From Anseranas semipalmata (taxonomy: Eukaryota > Chordata > Aves > Anseriformes > Anseranatidae), in the NCBI GenBank assembly GCA_013399115.1, contig VXAA01003006.1, forward strand, positions 1,212,965 to 1,276,964: a DNA stretch of 64,000 nt, in the 5' to 3' direction. This document shows positions 1-13,900 of this stretch, piece after piece; positions within the stretch are counted from its first letter, which is position 1; each line of letters starts with the position of its first letter. The translations under genes were made by a program, and so were the position numbers. The notes under the pieces were generated by a model, which saw only the letters and a program-made list of their open reading frames with translations, was not told the DNA's origin and did not search any database.

Positions 1-3000
1 CTAGCTTTTAGTTCCTATAACCACCTGGTGAACATCCGGTGGCAGAACCAGCAGCTACAGCCTGGCCACACGGTGCTTTAGATGCACTGAACATTTAGAC
101 GCACTGCCTGGAAGTTTTCCCGTTTCTTGGGTGGTTTTGTTTTGTTTTCCATTACATCAGGACACTTCCAACCTGAGAAATCTGAAGAATATGGCAGTTG
201 GCAAGGTCTGGGGAAACGGAGGAGGGAAGCAAACACGTTCCTTAAGTCTTGAGCTTTATAGTCTGAGGCAGGGGGTCCTGTTGTGTTGCTTCCCCACCCT
301 GCAGTTTAAGAGCCTGTTACTGAGAGCTGCTTTTCACACCTCCCCGGTGTGCTGAGAGCTTCAGCTGCCAGTCAGTGGAGGATGATTTTCAGCGTTTTCC
401 AGGAGATGCTCAGCACCATGGAGATCCAAGTCCTAAGACATGCAGTGCTTTTCTGCGATACTGAATCTTCTGGATGCTGCCAGTTGGGTTCCTTTGAGTT
501 GCATTAAACAACACCTGTCCCCATAGTCACAGCATTATTCTTCTTACCTGTGTAAAATTCAGCACGATTCCTCTTACAGAGATTTGTAGTACTATAAACA
601 GAAAAATGCTTTCAATTGCCAATATCAGCAATCCCATTCATTTACCAGTCTCTTCTTGCAAAGTGCAAAGGATGGATGATTTAATGTACATCATTAATGC
701 AATAAAATGTAAAGAAATAAAAATTTGTGATGTTTCTAGTGTATTAGAGCCTCTCTCCTAATTGACCGTCCCATTTATTCTTTCAGCTTCCTGATCCTCA
801 CTTCTCAAAATTCTTCCCTGGATTTCTGGGAAATATCTTAATTTTTCACTCCTAATTCCAACTCTTAGATTTTCAAGGACTCCTTAACAAAACTGAGAGA
901 GTGTTCTTGGCCAGAGTTTGTGAGCTTACGGGTAGTAGTGGGGGAGCAGAAAAAAATAAATGCTGTTTCTAAACTTGGGCTAGTTCCCGGATCCACTTGA
1001 CCCTATGCCCTTGTGAAGAATTGTACCAGCAACACAAAGGAGAACAGAAGAGCTCGCAATGGGAGAGGGAGGCACAGCGGAAACAGGAGCTGCAGAAAAT
1101 GATGCTCCTGAGGAGATGCCTGTAACCACGGCAGTACTCTGGTTTTCCTCCTTTAGTCTCCAAGAGCTCTCTTCTCTTCTGTACAAGAGTACTGCTGACT
1201 TCCTTGGGCATCTTTCAAACCTTGCTGAACCAAGCAGGTCTCCAGTGAGGTCTTTCTGATCCAACGAAGGGAGAGCGGGTGTTTCCTAGGGCAGTGGGCA
1301 GAGCCACTGTGGGAACAGTTAGCCCTGCATCCTACTTCTTCAGCCTGCAGCAGATGAAAAGAGGAAGGAGCCCAAAGGCATTTGGGTATTTCTGCTTACT
1401 GTTTGCTGCTCTTTCGCTTTGTGCTTAGCATATTGGCTACAGGTCACGAGCTGCCCTGGGGAGATACCTGTTCTCTTGCCAAGAGCATCCATAAGCTTCT
1501 GTAAGGAGGCCCAGCAGGTGAGCTGGGTCACTGTACAACAATGCACAAGGCTGTGTGGAAGTGGTCTTCCACTTTCAGGAGGACTCACAGCCAAGTTTCA
1601 TCATTTGTATTCTGCAGGTATTGAAAAACGTAGCTCTGGGGTTTAGCACTTAAATTTGAACTGCACGTTGGGCTCTTACAGTAAAGAATTCAACAAGTTG
1701 ACACTTTTTCATCATTCTCCCAGCCCTGGACCTGCTACCAGTAAAAACTCAGCACCTCTGAAATGCAGACATTTATTTGATGGAATTTAGTGGGGTATAG
1801 CATGCTTTGGGGGAGACTAGGGAGGAGGATGTCCCGTGCCCAGACATTGGGTAAAACCTGTGCTTTTAAGAAGTGCAATGGAATAATAGTGCCTACCCTG
1901 GATGTCCAGGGATAGCTGAGAGTGAGACAAAAAAAGGAAGAACCAAGGCAGGGATGCCATGTTTTGGAAAACACGAAAAAGGGGCTTGAATGAAGCTCTT
2001 AGGTAGAAAACCTCTCATGTCTCTTTCAGGGCCTCTTCGCCTGAGTTGTGTTCCTCTTCTACCCTGCCCTGTTCTCACCTTCCTAGGTCCTCTTTTCCTT
2101 TACTTCCCTTTCCATTTAGCTGAACTTCCTAAAAAGACTCTCCGGCCCTGCACCCCAGAGCCAATGTGCCTGCTGGGACAAGCCCTTCTTCAGGTACTTG
2201 TGTCACCTCCTCCTGCTGACTGGGTGTCAGCCGTGCTTGTTCAGAACACAAGATTTAAGGTCAAAGTGACTTACAGAGCTGTCTTCATATGGTAAATGTG
2301 TGTAATTTTCTAATATTGTTTGAAGTGTCATTTTGTGACAATGAGTTAGTTCCTCCTGTAAGAACACTGATTTTACTTTTCCACCAGAGGAGACCCTAGA
2401 TTGCTCCCTTTGCTTTTGCAGTGTCACTTGAACAATAGGATCAAGAATTATACATCTGTTCCCATGTCCTTGTTATCATGTACCCACTGTATCTACTTTC
2501 ATCCTGCAAGATGAATCAAGTACATGACCAACATTGCTCATATACTTACTTGCCTCTGCTTCCTCCATTCAGCCTTGAAGAGGAAGGTGTTTGCTGCTCA
2601 GACGCACACAGGAGCATCACGTGCGAGCGAAGCAGGCTTGACTCAGGCAGCTGCTGAGCTGGTTCTGCAGAGGGACAGAGAGTAAAATCAGACAACTGGT
2701 ACCTAACCTACAGAGTCAGGTTAGATGCCCATGAAATGCACTGTGCAGCAAAATGACCACCTCAGTGGGGTCAGCATCCTTGTTCTTTGGTATGGGCACA
2801 GTGACATTCTGTTGATCATGGTTAGGGCTTCTCGTTTTCATGTTTTACCTGCTCGTTGTCCTGTACTGAGGTGCAGGTCTTCATGGGCTCATTTGCTCAG
2901 CCCTTTTGGTTTTCTGTATCACCCTGAAAGAACATCCCATTTCATGGTCCTGGCACAGTTCCTCTGCCTGGCCCAAATGATAAGGAGCACCAGGGGCCAG

Positions 3001-3540
3001 AGATGCTAAAGACAACAGCATTTGCCTTTAGGCAGATCCAGCCTGTGCCTTCCTCATGGCCAAGCCAGAAGGAAGTAGGAGAGCCTGCTTACTTCTGGAG
3101 ACTGAGGGTGAAATCCAGGCTGGCTCATCCCTGGTGCCACCAAGCAGGACACTCAGGTTTGAGTCTGTTCTCACTCTCTGGATGTGCAGAGCTTGCCAGA
3201 GGACATGCCCATGGCCTGCAGATGTAAGATCTGGAATTCTTTGTTGCTCTCACTTCCGATGCATCAAAACTGGCTGTGGAGCAATCGTGACAGGCTTTGG
3301 AGGTAACTGCTGTGAAGTCCTCTGAAAGGGAGCAGCAGCAAGATGGCAGCAGAAAGGCAAGCACAGGGATTAGCCTCTTTCCAGCTCCAACCCTGCCCTC
3401 ACAGAAAGTCTTTTCTCATGAGAGAATCACTGAACTCTCAGACCTATCATTATTTAGCCCCAGCTTAAAAACTTCACTTAAAATCCCTTCCCTTCGCTTT
3501 GAAGTTCTCTGTAATTGCAGGCCTGCGATTTTCTAGCACA
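1..3540. other. intergenic DNA, no gene recognised
   Basis: Mixed-composition sequence. Open frames on both strands are under about 100 codons and show no recognisable domain. I found no repeat I could name. It lies far downstream of the DCAF5 stop codon and is taken as intergenic. Confidence 0.6.
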
Positions 3541-3860
3541 AAGCTTGAAAGTAGTAGCACTCCTCCATCTGCAGCTACCGCCGGTGCAGCAGTACCCTCG
3601 GGCTGTTTGCCAGCAGAACCCCTTTCTGCCCAGACCCGGGGATGACTTTCCAGGCAGACGGTCGACGAGGCTCTCACTTCTGAGGAGAGCAGTTTCCCCG
3701 CCGTGCTGCAGCCCCGGCGAGCTGCACCAGCTGCCCTCCCGCCCGGCTCTGCCGCCAGCCTGCCAACCTCGCCTAGGCCAGAGCAGCCATGCAGCACCGC
3801 CGTGCCGTCTGCCACCGGTCTGGGACGCGCTGGGTCCGTTACAGCTGCAGTGCTACAGTT
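3541..3860. promoter_or_regulatory. CpG-rich cluster (small CpG island candidate)
   Basis: About twenty or more CpG dinucleotides fall in roughly 300 bases of GC-rich sequence, against a CpG-poor background. Such clusters in birds often mark promoters or first exons. Overlapping GC-rich open frames of about 113-153 codons occur on both strands here. They match no family I know and are probably a by-product of composition, since GC-rich DNA has few stop codons. No TATA box or clear donor site fixes a transcript or its direction. Confidence 0.4.
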
Positions 3861-4439
3861 AGGGCATGCAACAGTAGGTTATGGTTATTGCAACAGCATG
3901 TCAGCAATCCCTGACCGACCAAAGCCACCACCACACTCAGGTGCGTTAAAAGAGAGGTGCTTCAGGAATGCTTGCCCAGGGTTCCCCATGCCATGGTCTG
4001 CCCTGTGCTGGGGACCCCAGGGCCACAGTGCAGCTTTGCACAGGATGGGCATCCCTCGGGGAGGTCCCACTGGGCCTGCCACAGGTGATGCTTCAGGAGG
4101 GGACTACCAGAGAGCTCAGAGTGCAGGTGGCGCGGCCCCTCCATCCCAGACAGGCTGTTCATGATGTGGCTGCAGGGAGCTGGTGTAAGACCCCATCGTG
4201 CATGTGGCTCTTCTGCTCACAGTTTTTGGTCCCTACATGATGCAGACCCATAGAAGGAACCACAGAGGGCGATGGATGGTAGAAACCTGATACAATGCAA
4301 AATCCTGCTGCTGTCCTCAGGCCTTCCCCGGGAAATCCATGCCCAGAATTGCACACATACAGCAGTTGTCACTTGTAGGGCATGAGGACACCACCTTCTG
4401 TTCCCCTTGGCATTTGTAAGGCTGTGGATAGAGTGCTCT

Positions 4440-4890
4440 GTCTGGCTTTGGGTGCCAGCTTTTAAGAAAGATGCACACCAGCTGGAGAGAGTCCAAAGAA
4501 GAAGTAACAAGAAGGCTCAGAGGTCTAGGAAACTTGACTTTTGCAGGGAGACTGGAAGAACTGGGCCTGTTTAGTCTAGAGGAGAAAAAAAAACTGAAGT
4601 GAGATGCAGTAGCAGACCTCAAATATGTAAAAGTTTACCACAAAGTGGAAGACAGTAAACCATTTGCTGTAGCTGCTGGAGAACCTGCTAACAGTCAGAA
4701 TAGTGAAGCATTTGAGCACGCCACCAAAGGAAGCTACTGAATCTCCACTGCTGGAGATTTTAAACAGGTAAGAGAGCTATAAGAAGAGGCTGAACTTCTA
4801 GGATAGGACAACAGATCCTGCTGGGGGCCTGGAGGATGGACCCTATGTCACCTTCCAGGATCCCCTTCAGCTCTGTTTCATAGCCCTGCA
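4440..4890 (+). mobile_element. old CR1 LINE 3' fragment, sense orientation
   Basis: The stretch follows the CR1 3' region in order. A segment like 'ctggagagagtccaaagaagaag' recalls the family's 'gagcgagtccagaggag', then 'ctgtttagtctagaggaga' corresponds to 'ttcagcctggagaagag'. It ends near 4870-4890 with 'ttccaggatccccttcagc' and a remnant of the ttcta-type tail. Indels and substitutions are many, so the copy is old and non-coding. Confidence 0.7.
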
Positions 4891-7800
4891 CCACAGTCTG
4901 CTTCAGAGGGTAAGACAACACTGTGAAGCAACATGACATGGTTGTAAAGAGACTAGCAATGGAAGAAAAGCAAATACAGCTGCTGGGAAAAAGCAGGGAT
5001 GTGAAATGTAAAAGCAGACACGTGGAACCTGACCTAGGCAGTCCTGTCAAGATGCCCATGTGCAAAACATATTGCAGCAGAACTACAGCTGGAGCTCAAG
5101 TTGGCTGAGAGAGGTGACTAAGGTGAAAGGGGCTGTGGGGGAATACAACCACACATTTATCTGGACTAAAACTGCTTTCAGTCCACTTCCTAACAAAGAA
5201 AGATGCAGTTCTCTTGTGTTATGGCCAACAGCAAAAATCACCATCGCTATTCCAAATACTGATGTGAGATGCTTCACTCCTAGTTTTGACTTTCAAACAC
5301 AACTCTCATGGCATCTCCACTTCCTCATGTTTTTAGCGTAAACTGTCTATTTCAGTAGTGAGACAGGTCACAATGACATCCGACTGCTGGCAGCAAGGTA
5401 TACCTACAATCAGTGCTTGGGTATGAAGCCACAATGACAGACAGTTCATAAAGAGCTGAGAAAATGCAGAGCTATCTGATTGAAAAGACTCCACCCTCAT
5501 CATCAACGCACCAACAGGACATGAGTGCTCTTAAAATTGGGGGTCTTAATTGTTACCTGTGGTGTTTGGGACGCCAGTCAAGGCTCCTGTAGCATCATCT
5601 AGTGCTCAAAGGCTGCCCTGGGAGATCAGGGAAAAACAGCTGAGCTGCAGATTTTTGGTGTCTCCTGTACTGTGCCAAGCCACCCACGCCCACCAGCAGC
5701 AGAAGTGGCATAGCTTAGCTTAGCACAGCATGTTGTGGAGGAAGAGCTCATTCCTCTTAGAAAAATAGTTGGTACAGCTGGAAAACACACCAAAAGCCAT
5801 TCAGGCACACCAGCTTTTTCTTGGAGTGGCCCAGCAGTAGGTAGGAAACCTGATGCTGAGTCAGTGAGGCTGGGCTCCACATTCAGACACGCGTCAGAGG
5901 TGGAGCAGGACCCACCAGCTCTGCCGAAAGCCACTGCTCCATTAGCTTGCCTTCCCGAAGGACACTTGGTTGAGCTTAAAGTTCTCCATCACACAAGGGG
6001 GGACAGCTAAGTACTTTGCTTGAAGAAACTACTTCATCCCACTTCTCTGGCCAGCACAGGGAGCAGTCGGGTGGCCAGCAGCCTGTCTGCTCCACAGGGC
6101 AGGTTAAGCTTCTGTGCTCCACAGGCAAAAACTGCTGCATAGCAGCTGCTGTGGGTTATGCATGCTTTCACACAGAAAATCACCCTGTGTTCGTTATGCT
6201 TTTCTCCTAACTGGCTCATTCTCCCTGTTGTTTTTTCTTGGTACAGCAGGAGCAAAAGTGCACAGCTACCCCAAACAAAACCACACAGTGCAAAGTTACC
6301 TCCTACATCAGAAAACTTATTCAGGAAGCAGCAGCAAACCTCACATCCTCATATTTGCAGTAGCTCTACTGTCAGGAAGATGATACTTGTGGAGCAATAT
6401 GTCCGATAGTGTAAAATGGAGTTTGGAGAAGACACACAGCAAGCGAGGAACTGCTGGTGGGCAGCACCAACAGCACACGGCAGGGACAGCAAACATAACA
6501 GCTAAGCCACTCTCCCCAGCTTCCTTTAATCTCTTCCGTAGTAGGACTTCCCCTCCTCGCCATCTTCTCACATGAGGTACACCTGTGATTCTGCTTGTGA
6601 CAGGAGGCTCCAGACTAGCAGTGTAAGCCCAGGGCTCCCTGCAGTGCTCTGTGTCTGCTGTTTTTTTCTGGGCAACACTTACCTGCTTATGCCTTCCCTC
6701 CAAGCCTACCGTGAACCTAACTTTGAACCACAGCAAGTGAAGAGGGATCTGAGAAACACAGATAGGTCTGCGCTTCCAGACGGAGGGATGGAGGCTCTCG
6801 GGGCAGCCTGCCACTGACACACCCGGTCTGGGCTGCCGACTGCCTGCAGCACCTCTCTGTGCGCTCTCTGTGGCTGTGGTCCGGCAGCCAGAGACAGGGT
6901 CTCAGGAGTCATCTCCACTGTTTGGAGTCATCTCCACTGGCCTGCTCTCCATTTATATGTTCTGCTTTTTAATTATGCGCAGGTCCCCCCTGATGAGCCA
7001 GGGGTGCAGTGGGAGCCCCATCACAGGCCGAAAGGCTCTGACCCTTCCTCCATCTCAGCATTTTGGTGATGTGCAGCCTGGCATGTATTACTTTTGACCC
7101 ACAGCTCTGAGAAGCTGACCCCATGCAGGCATCACTGTTTCAAAGTTGTTGGACAAGAAGGGAGGGCATCCTCATCTGGGCAAAAGAGAGATGACGAGAA
7201 CGTGCCACAAGGTCAGCGTGCTGGCTTCTGTCTCCTAATTACTTGTCCATAGCTTTTTTTTTTTTTTAAACGACCTCATCTCACAAGGTATTTTTACTGC
7301 AGTAATTCCTGTGATAACTAAGCTTGCAGGTATTTGGAAGCAGAGTTACAGATGGGGCCAGCAGAAAGTCTCCCATGGCTGATGGCAGTGCACAGGCCCT
7401 GGGGCTGAAGGCATCAAGGATTTTTCTCTTGCAGCAGTCACTGCACAGGTTATGTACGTTGTACCAAAGTGTTATGGCTGGAGGAGCTTAGCTAACGAAG
7501 TACGAGGCTTGGAAAGGTTTGTTGTACGGTTGTGGTAAAGAGCCACAGGCACTCTCAGCCATTGCACATTAAGGGTGAACTAAACAATCATCTTTCAGAT
7601 ACTGTATCTGCCAGGATTTTGAAAAGCAGTGAGGACACTAAAAGGCTGGAAAGACAAAGAAAGTGTCCTGATCTTATTGCAAGACTGAGCCGTTCTGGGG
7701 CTGAGGTGGGCTTGTGACACTACCCTGTTATTCTGGCCGCCCCTCTGACACCCGACATCTCTGGGACACACTCCGCACCAGTGCTGCAGCCTGGCAGAGA

Positions 7801-8400
7801 GGAGTTGGAAATGCTGAGATACTGTGATTTTGTGCAGTCCCCAATTACTTCTTATGAGGAGGTCCTGTTCCAGGTGCTTCGCTGTCATAGATGAACATAG
7901 ATGGTTCCCGAGATGCCCCATGGGTGACAGCCCTAGATTATAATCTCTCTTTATAGCAACACACACATAAAAGGAAAACCCTTGTGGCATAGTCTGCCTG
8001 TCTGTTTATAAAGGCAGTTAGATCCTTTTGAAAGGTAAGTAGTTTCTGAAGGGGCAAATCTGTGAAAAAATCAAGAGGGCTGCCAGCTGTGTAAAGTGAA
8101 TTGACAATATTGCTTGCGAAATACTGTGAAATACATTCTTTTCTTCTGCAGAACTAGACAAAACAAATCACTGCAACTATAATGTGTCCTAATGCTCATG
8201 GCAACCTTGGGTACAGAACCAGAATTCTGCTCTCAGATAAACAATTCTAGTTCTCCACTGATAGATGTCCACCTACAGCCGATGAAGCATACTTTAATTC
8301 CTCTCTCTGTTTCTTTCAGATCCAAAGTACCTAAAGTAGCAAGGGTACCTGGTACTCTAAAGAATAATGGAAATAGAAAGCAATAAAGTGTGAATATTTG
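4891..8400. other. intergenic DNA, no gene recognised
   Basis: Unique-looking sequence with scattered short open frames, the longest about 159 codons on the minus strand near 6.3-6.8 kb. None carries a recognisable domain. Contents are a short direct duplication at 6905-6939 and a T-rich run near 7254-7267. Confidence 0.55.
6905..6939. repeat. short direct repeat, two copies of 16 bp
   Basis: The word 'ggagtcatctccactg' occurs at 6905-6920 and again at 6924-6939, separated by 'ttt'. This is a local duplication, likely from replication slippage. Confidence 0.85.
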
Positions 8401-8422
8401 ACTAAGTACCTAAGGGAACTTA

Positions 8423-8453
8423 CATGCAAATTATTAATTTGCAAATTTGCATG
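8423..8453. promoter_or_regulatory. inverted pair of POU octamer motifs
   Basis: Perfect 10-bp inverted arms, CATGCAAATT (8423-8432) and AATTTGCATG (8444-8453), are separated by 11 bases. Each arm contains the octamer ATGCAAAT, the classic POU/OCT binding site. Between them sits a second perfect 12-bp palindrome, AATTTGCAAATT (8436-8447), and an ATTA homeodomain core. The inverted repeat is seen directly. A role as a POU/homeodomain enhancer is inferred. Confidence 0.45.
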
Positions 8454-10875
8454 CCAGTGCCAAATTCAGCCCCAGAACTACACAAATACAAACTTGGTTG
8501 GTGAAGGGTTTTTGTTGGGCTGTTCTGGTTCAGTTCTGACCTAACAGCACCCCTTTGGGGCACCCTGTGCTTCTTGCTATCTTAGCAGACAGAGCTGTGA
8601 AACATTTATAGCTCTGTGCATATACCCTGTTCCACATACTCATAACTTCCAAAATGTTCAGCTTTCCAGGCTCATGTATTTATTCAAGGATGATTTTCTG
8701 CTAAGGCCAAGAAATAACCAAGACCCTCATTCACTCTGCTGGATTCCTAAGTCACCATTCTTTGAATGACAGGCGATGCAAGGAATGCACAATTAATGCA
8801 GTAAAAAAGAAATATAAATATTTCTCTATCATTTGAATCAAGGCTCCATTCTGGATTTTGAAAGGTACCCCTTGTACTGAGTTCAGTTTAGTGCCATTGC
8901 TTGACTTGAGTGAGAAGAAAGGGGAGAATATATGAATTTAAGGTCACTGGAATATCGTTCTGTAACATACTCAAATAGCATCTGCTAATAATTAGCAGAG
9001 CCTAGTGCAGCTCCTGGTGTGGTGGCATCCACGTGCACGTCCCCTCAGCCCAAGGCCTAGGCTGGGGCTGTAGGGCTGCTGGAACAGGCTGCATGGGTCT
9101 CACTGAACACATAAATAACCTCACCCTTCTCCAACAATGTTTTCTTAAAGCAGCAAATTAGCCACAAGGTACATTGCTTTAGCTAAAAATAAAATGTAAG
9201 TATCACAGGGTTGTCTGCAGACGTCTGGTCTTTGTGTGTGACACCTGAGACCCCTACGAGTGAAAAACAGAATGGATGGCACAGGACTCCCTGTTTTCTC
9301 CATGCTTTTGTGGTTTGTTTTCTCTGGACATTTGTCAGCACCGTGCAATTGCTCAGTTTCCTCTCCGGGGCCAGTTCCCTTGTTTGCCCAGGCCTTTTAA
9401 GTAGCTCTGCGGAGAGAAACCCAGCCCCTGCCGTATGACCACCACGGGGAGAGGCAAGTCCCAGCCCAGCTATGCAGGTTCTTCTGGGGCACGGCCAAGG
9501 CCAGCCGTCACCCTGCCAGTACTTGCACTTCTTTGGCACCACAGCGATGGCACAACATCTTTTCTGATGCCAGGTGGTCTGGAACAAGCCCCCTGACCCT
9601 TCTTATTTTGCAGCACAACCCATCTCAGTGCAGTTGCACCCCAGCCCTTGGGCACTCTCTGGGAGTGACTCTCATTTGCATCATAGCTTTTGCACTCAAG
9701 TAACAAGAACTTTCACAAGGGAAAAAAAAAAAAAAAACACCACACAACAATAGTGGTAATTATGGAAAGAGCAATTAAGAAAAGAGAGAGGGAGAAAGAG
9801 GACCTGGGCACAGTCCAAATTGTGTGTAACCAATAGCAAAACTACCATTACCTTGAACAGGGCTGAGGTTGGCATCTTCCTGATTCCCAAATAAAGCAAC
9901 AGAAGAGGCACACCTTGGGTTTACGGTAGCATTCTCTCGTCTGCCTACTTATCTGTAACTTAGCATTTATATATACAAAATACAGCACATCCAGCAGGTT
10001 TCAGGGAGCATATTCACAGCGTATTGCATGCATCCAGAACACCCTGGGAGAAGAAATTGGCTCCAAGAGCTTCTTAAACATCAATAGACCTCAGCTCTGC
10101 CAGAGCGTTGGTGGGAGAAAATTAGGGATGGGTGCAAGCGGCTGGAAAATTCGTGCCACCCTTCTCCAGCTTGGATCCGCAGAAGTATGGATCTCTGTGC
10201 AGCAAACTTGTCCCCACTGACAGATCAGGATCTGTTTCTCTCAAGTGCTCTGCTCCCACAAGCGGCCCAGGGACCCCCAGCCCTCCATGGCCACCCCTGA
10301 TGTAGATGTTTCAAAGCAAGGACTCTGTTATCCCCCTGAAGACAGCCCCAGGCTCAGTGTGCTAGCCACCTCTCACATTTGCACCATCCCTTTTATTACA
10401 CAGATGACATTCAGACCAACTTGGTCCCAGCGTGAGTCTCTACAGGGCCAGTTTCTGCCTTCCACTTCCCACGGAGGAGCAGAAGCAGCAACCACTCCAC
10501 ACTTGGCCCTGCTGAGACAAATTCAGGTCTCGCTTTTTACTCTTTAGCTACAGACACATCTCGCTCCTTCCAGCACCAGCAGGGAGGCTTGGAAAGAGCT
10601 ACCACTGCAGGGTGTTGCCCTCAGAGAGGACGTGCACATGCATGGGCTGCTGGGTTGGAGGAACTGGCTGAGCAGCAGGGCTGGGAGGGTTGGCTGGTGG
10701 GGAGCCCTGGGCGCTGCCACGTGGTTTACTGAAAAACAAAACCAAAAAGCCACATCAAATCCTGGGTTTATAATGTAAGAAGGCATTAGGAACTTGTGTC
10801 TTATTCTGTTTTAATGTTTATGAAATTTCAGGGCTAATTTTTCTGCAAACCAACAGGAGTCTGTCATCCTTTAGT
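8454..10875. other. intergenic DNA, no gene recognised
   Basis: No gene, RNA gene or named repeat was recognised. It holds an A-rich homopolymer near 9721-9737. Open frames are short and overlap on both strands. Confidence 0.55.
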
Positions 10876-10990
10876 ATCACAGAATAATTTGGGTTGGAAG
10901 GGACCTCTGGAGGACATCTGGTCTAACCGCCTGCTCAGAGCAGGGCCAGTTTTGATCAGGTTTCTCAGTCCAAAAAAGCATGATTCCACT
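10876..10990 (-). mobile_element. short CR1 LINE 3' end fragment, antisense
   Basis: It opens with 'atcacagaataatttggg' and 'ttggaagggacctctggagg', then 'catctggtctaaccgcctg' and 'ctcagagcagggccag'. This is the reverse complement of the CR1 3' terminus including its ATTCTRTG-type tail. It is truncated after about 110 bases, the usual 5' truncation of CR1 copies. Confidence 0.85.
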
Positions 10991-13900
10991 AACACTTTCT
11001 TATTCATCCTATCTGCTGGCTTGAGAGACTGGACTGTGTTTTTACCACATTTTAGTCACACTAGCAATGCAAAAACCACTGCAGCTCTGCCCAGCTAAGG
11101 AGTCAGGTTCTATTTTTCTTCCTCCTGGTTTATATAAAAACAGGAATTGGTAAGGGCCCACACTGTCCTCTCCAAATGTCCAACTGTCCTCTAAAACAAT
11201 GGCCATTGTTCTGAAAATAAGCAAGTCACTCTGAACCCCATTATGCTACTTCTAGTGGCCCCATTGTCTCTGATAACATAATCCAGGGCTATTCTTTTAA
11301 AAAAAAAATGTTCTGAGCTCCTCACAAAGGACAAGGTCTTCTGATTAAAAAAACATAATGTCTGAAAAACAGTATCTGCCATAGCACAGCCTCATAACAC
11401 CCCAACTAGAATAGCACTGATAACCTCTTCTTGTGGTACCTGGGTTTTGCCTTGGAGATCTCCTGGCCAAACAGACAGTGTGCCTGGGTCTGCATTGCCC
11501 TGAGACCAGGTGAGCTTGTGGTCCTTCCCGCACAGCCCTCTGGTCTTGCCGAGAGTCCCATGCCTTGTAACTGCTTTCACTAGAGTCCAGGGGCCAGGCA
11601 AGGGAAGAAGTGGTGTCCGGCTTTCCATCAGGCAGTGCTGGGTAGGGTAAGAGGCATTTTGGCTGAGTACTGAGGCCAGGCAAAAATAAATGTGGGAAGG
11701 AGAGGTTGTAAAGAACCAGAGAAAAGAAGGACACATCAGGGCCATCAGGTCATGCGTTCCCAATGGGAAACTTAGTGGTGTTTGGCACTCTGTTTTCATG
11801 AAACAAGTCCTGACTCATCCATGGGGACTTATGGCTATGTGAAAAGCCTCTACTCTCTTCAGAAGAAAGTTCCTTGCCCTCGGCGTCATAAGTAAGACCT
11901 GGGCCTCTCCCCTCAGTGCCTACGAGTTGAACATCTCCCACTGGCACGAGACTTGGTGGCCACCCATCCTGCTGGTGGTCCTGCAGCACAGGAAAGGGGT
12001 AAATGGGACCAGTTTCCAGTGCAGGAAAGCACTGGAAATATGCAGAGACAGTGGCATGAGGAATGGAAGCAGGAGGGGTTTGATGGGAGATTAACCATGG
12101 AGCATGCAGAGAGACACTGTCTGAGGTGATGTGTCGAGAGAAGCTGGGGACCACACAGGCTTCTTGCAACCCTACGAGGCGCTCCCAGCCAGGCATTGAA
12201 GAGGGTGCAGAGAGAATAGCTGGAATTTAACACTTGGCGTGCCTATATTTTATACCAAGAAGTAGCATTTTCCTCTTTGCTTGTACAGGAAACAAGTTAT
12301 CTTAGAGCAAAGATTTAAATGATTGAAAAATCACTGCTGGGCAAACTTTGTAGGTGTCAGGTAAGAGGCAAATGAGCTGTTTTGATATCACAGCACATCT
12401 CCCCACTGTATTTTAAGAGACATAGAGGCTGCTACTTTCAGGAAAAATTGCCTGAGGGAAATTACAAGCAATTGATAGATTGAAAGGCTTATGTCAAAAT
12501 CCTCCCTCGCTCTCACCCCAACTCAATGTCAGCGAAAGGTCAAAAATGGGGATGACACAATCTGGGGGTCTCTAAAGACCTTGGATTTTGTCACTTTGCC
12601 CTACAGTTTGCAGATTCGAGTTTCCAGTCAAGTGTTTCTAAAATTGATGTTGTGTTGATGTCAATAAAATCCTCCAAAGCACAAAATAGGACACACTCGA
12701 GCAAGCAGGCAGATTTCCAAACAGTCTGGCCTGTTTACATCATTTCCTCCTCATAATTCACCCTGCGTGTTATACCTCTTACTTGCACATCTCTGGCTTC
12801 CTTTAGATAAGAGGGAAATTCTTCTTGTATCACATGAACTTCTTCAGTTTTATCACAAATCTCTCAGATAAGAGGCTCGTGTGAAGCAATCCTTGCCGTC
12901 CTTGCATTCCAGACTTCCAGCAGCAGAGCATGGAGCTTTTCCACCTTATAAGGATGAGTTTCATCACTCGTTCAAAAGGTGCTGCAATTGCTTTAAAGGA
13001 TTTCTCAGCCTAAGCGTTGCAGAATGAAACGTATCTGGTACCCGCCATCCTGAACTAGCTGCGACCTGGCATTCCTTTGATGCTGTTTTGTGTGCTTGAG
13101 CAAAAAGCATTTGTGAGGCTATGTTATAAAGCTTTTATTTTTTGCTGATAAGTTTTTGTTCCTCTCCCAGCCTAAGTCAGTGCCACCCTGCAATCAAGGC
13201 GACATCAGAAAATTTCTGCAGCAAATCAGAAATTTGCGTTCATAGACGGGAATTCACTGTCCCCAGTCTGTTCTCCTCTCTGATATTTGAACTTCAGGCT
13301 CTGAGTGCATGTCTGTTACTGTTGCCTAAAAACCAGCCAAGCTAATATGCTTCTATCTGGAAAATTCCCCAAAGCGTTCCTTTTTTACTACATATGAGGA
13401 AAACTGGAATGTAAACATATTAACAACATAAGCACTAGCATTTAAAATGAAGCAAAGAAACCAGATGCTCTACCTTCTTCTTTATGCAAAGGAAGAAGTA
13501 AGTGTCCCAAGAAACACTGAATGGCCCGTGTTGTTTGGAGACCGGGCTGCGTGTTCAGGCTTTTATGCAACACAATGGACACTTTAAAATATATCAAATA
13601 CACAATTTAGCTGTGCAGTCATTTAATTTTATTTCTTTTTGTTTTTCTTGCTAGTTTTCAGGCCAAATCCTTGTTTTACTCATAGAAAAAAAATGTTTTG
13701 AAAACAAAGGACTGGGGAGGATGGGAAAGGCTCCCTTTTTGGCAGCCGAGTTGAACACCCGGGCTGCAATGATGAGTGATGCTCCATAGACCATTTCATC
13801 GCAGGCCATGCTGTTCTTACAGAGCTTCCTATTTCTCACAAGCTTCCCTGCTCACTGCACGGAAAGCCCAAGGGCAGAGCCTCAGCGGGTGCCAGGCTCC

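Noticed and set aside
3474..4164. GC-rich frames near the CpG cluster, such as a minus-strand one starting MADGTAVL
   Set aside because: Low-complexity Ala/Gly/Pro/Arg-rich translations on both strands, with no family match. Kept only as a CpG cluster.
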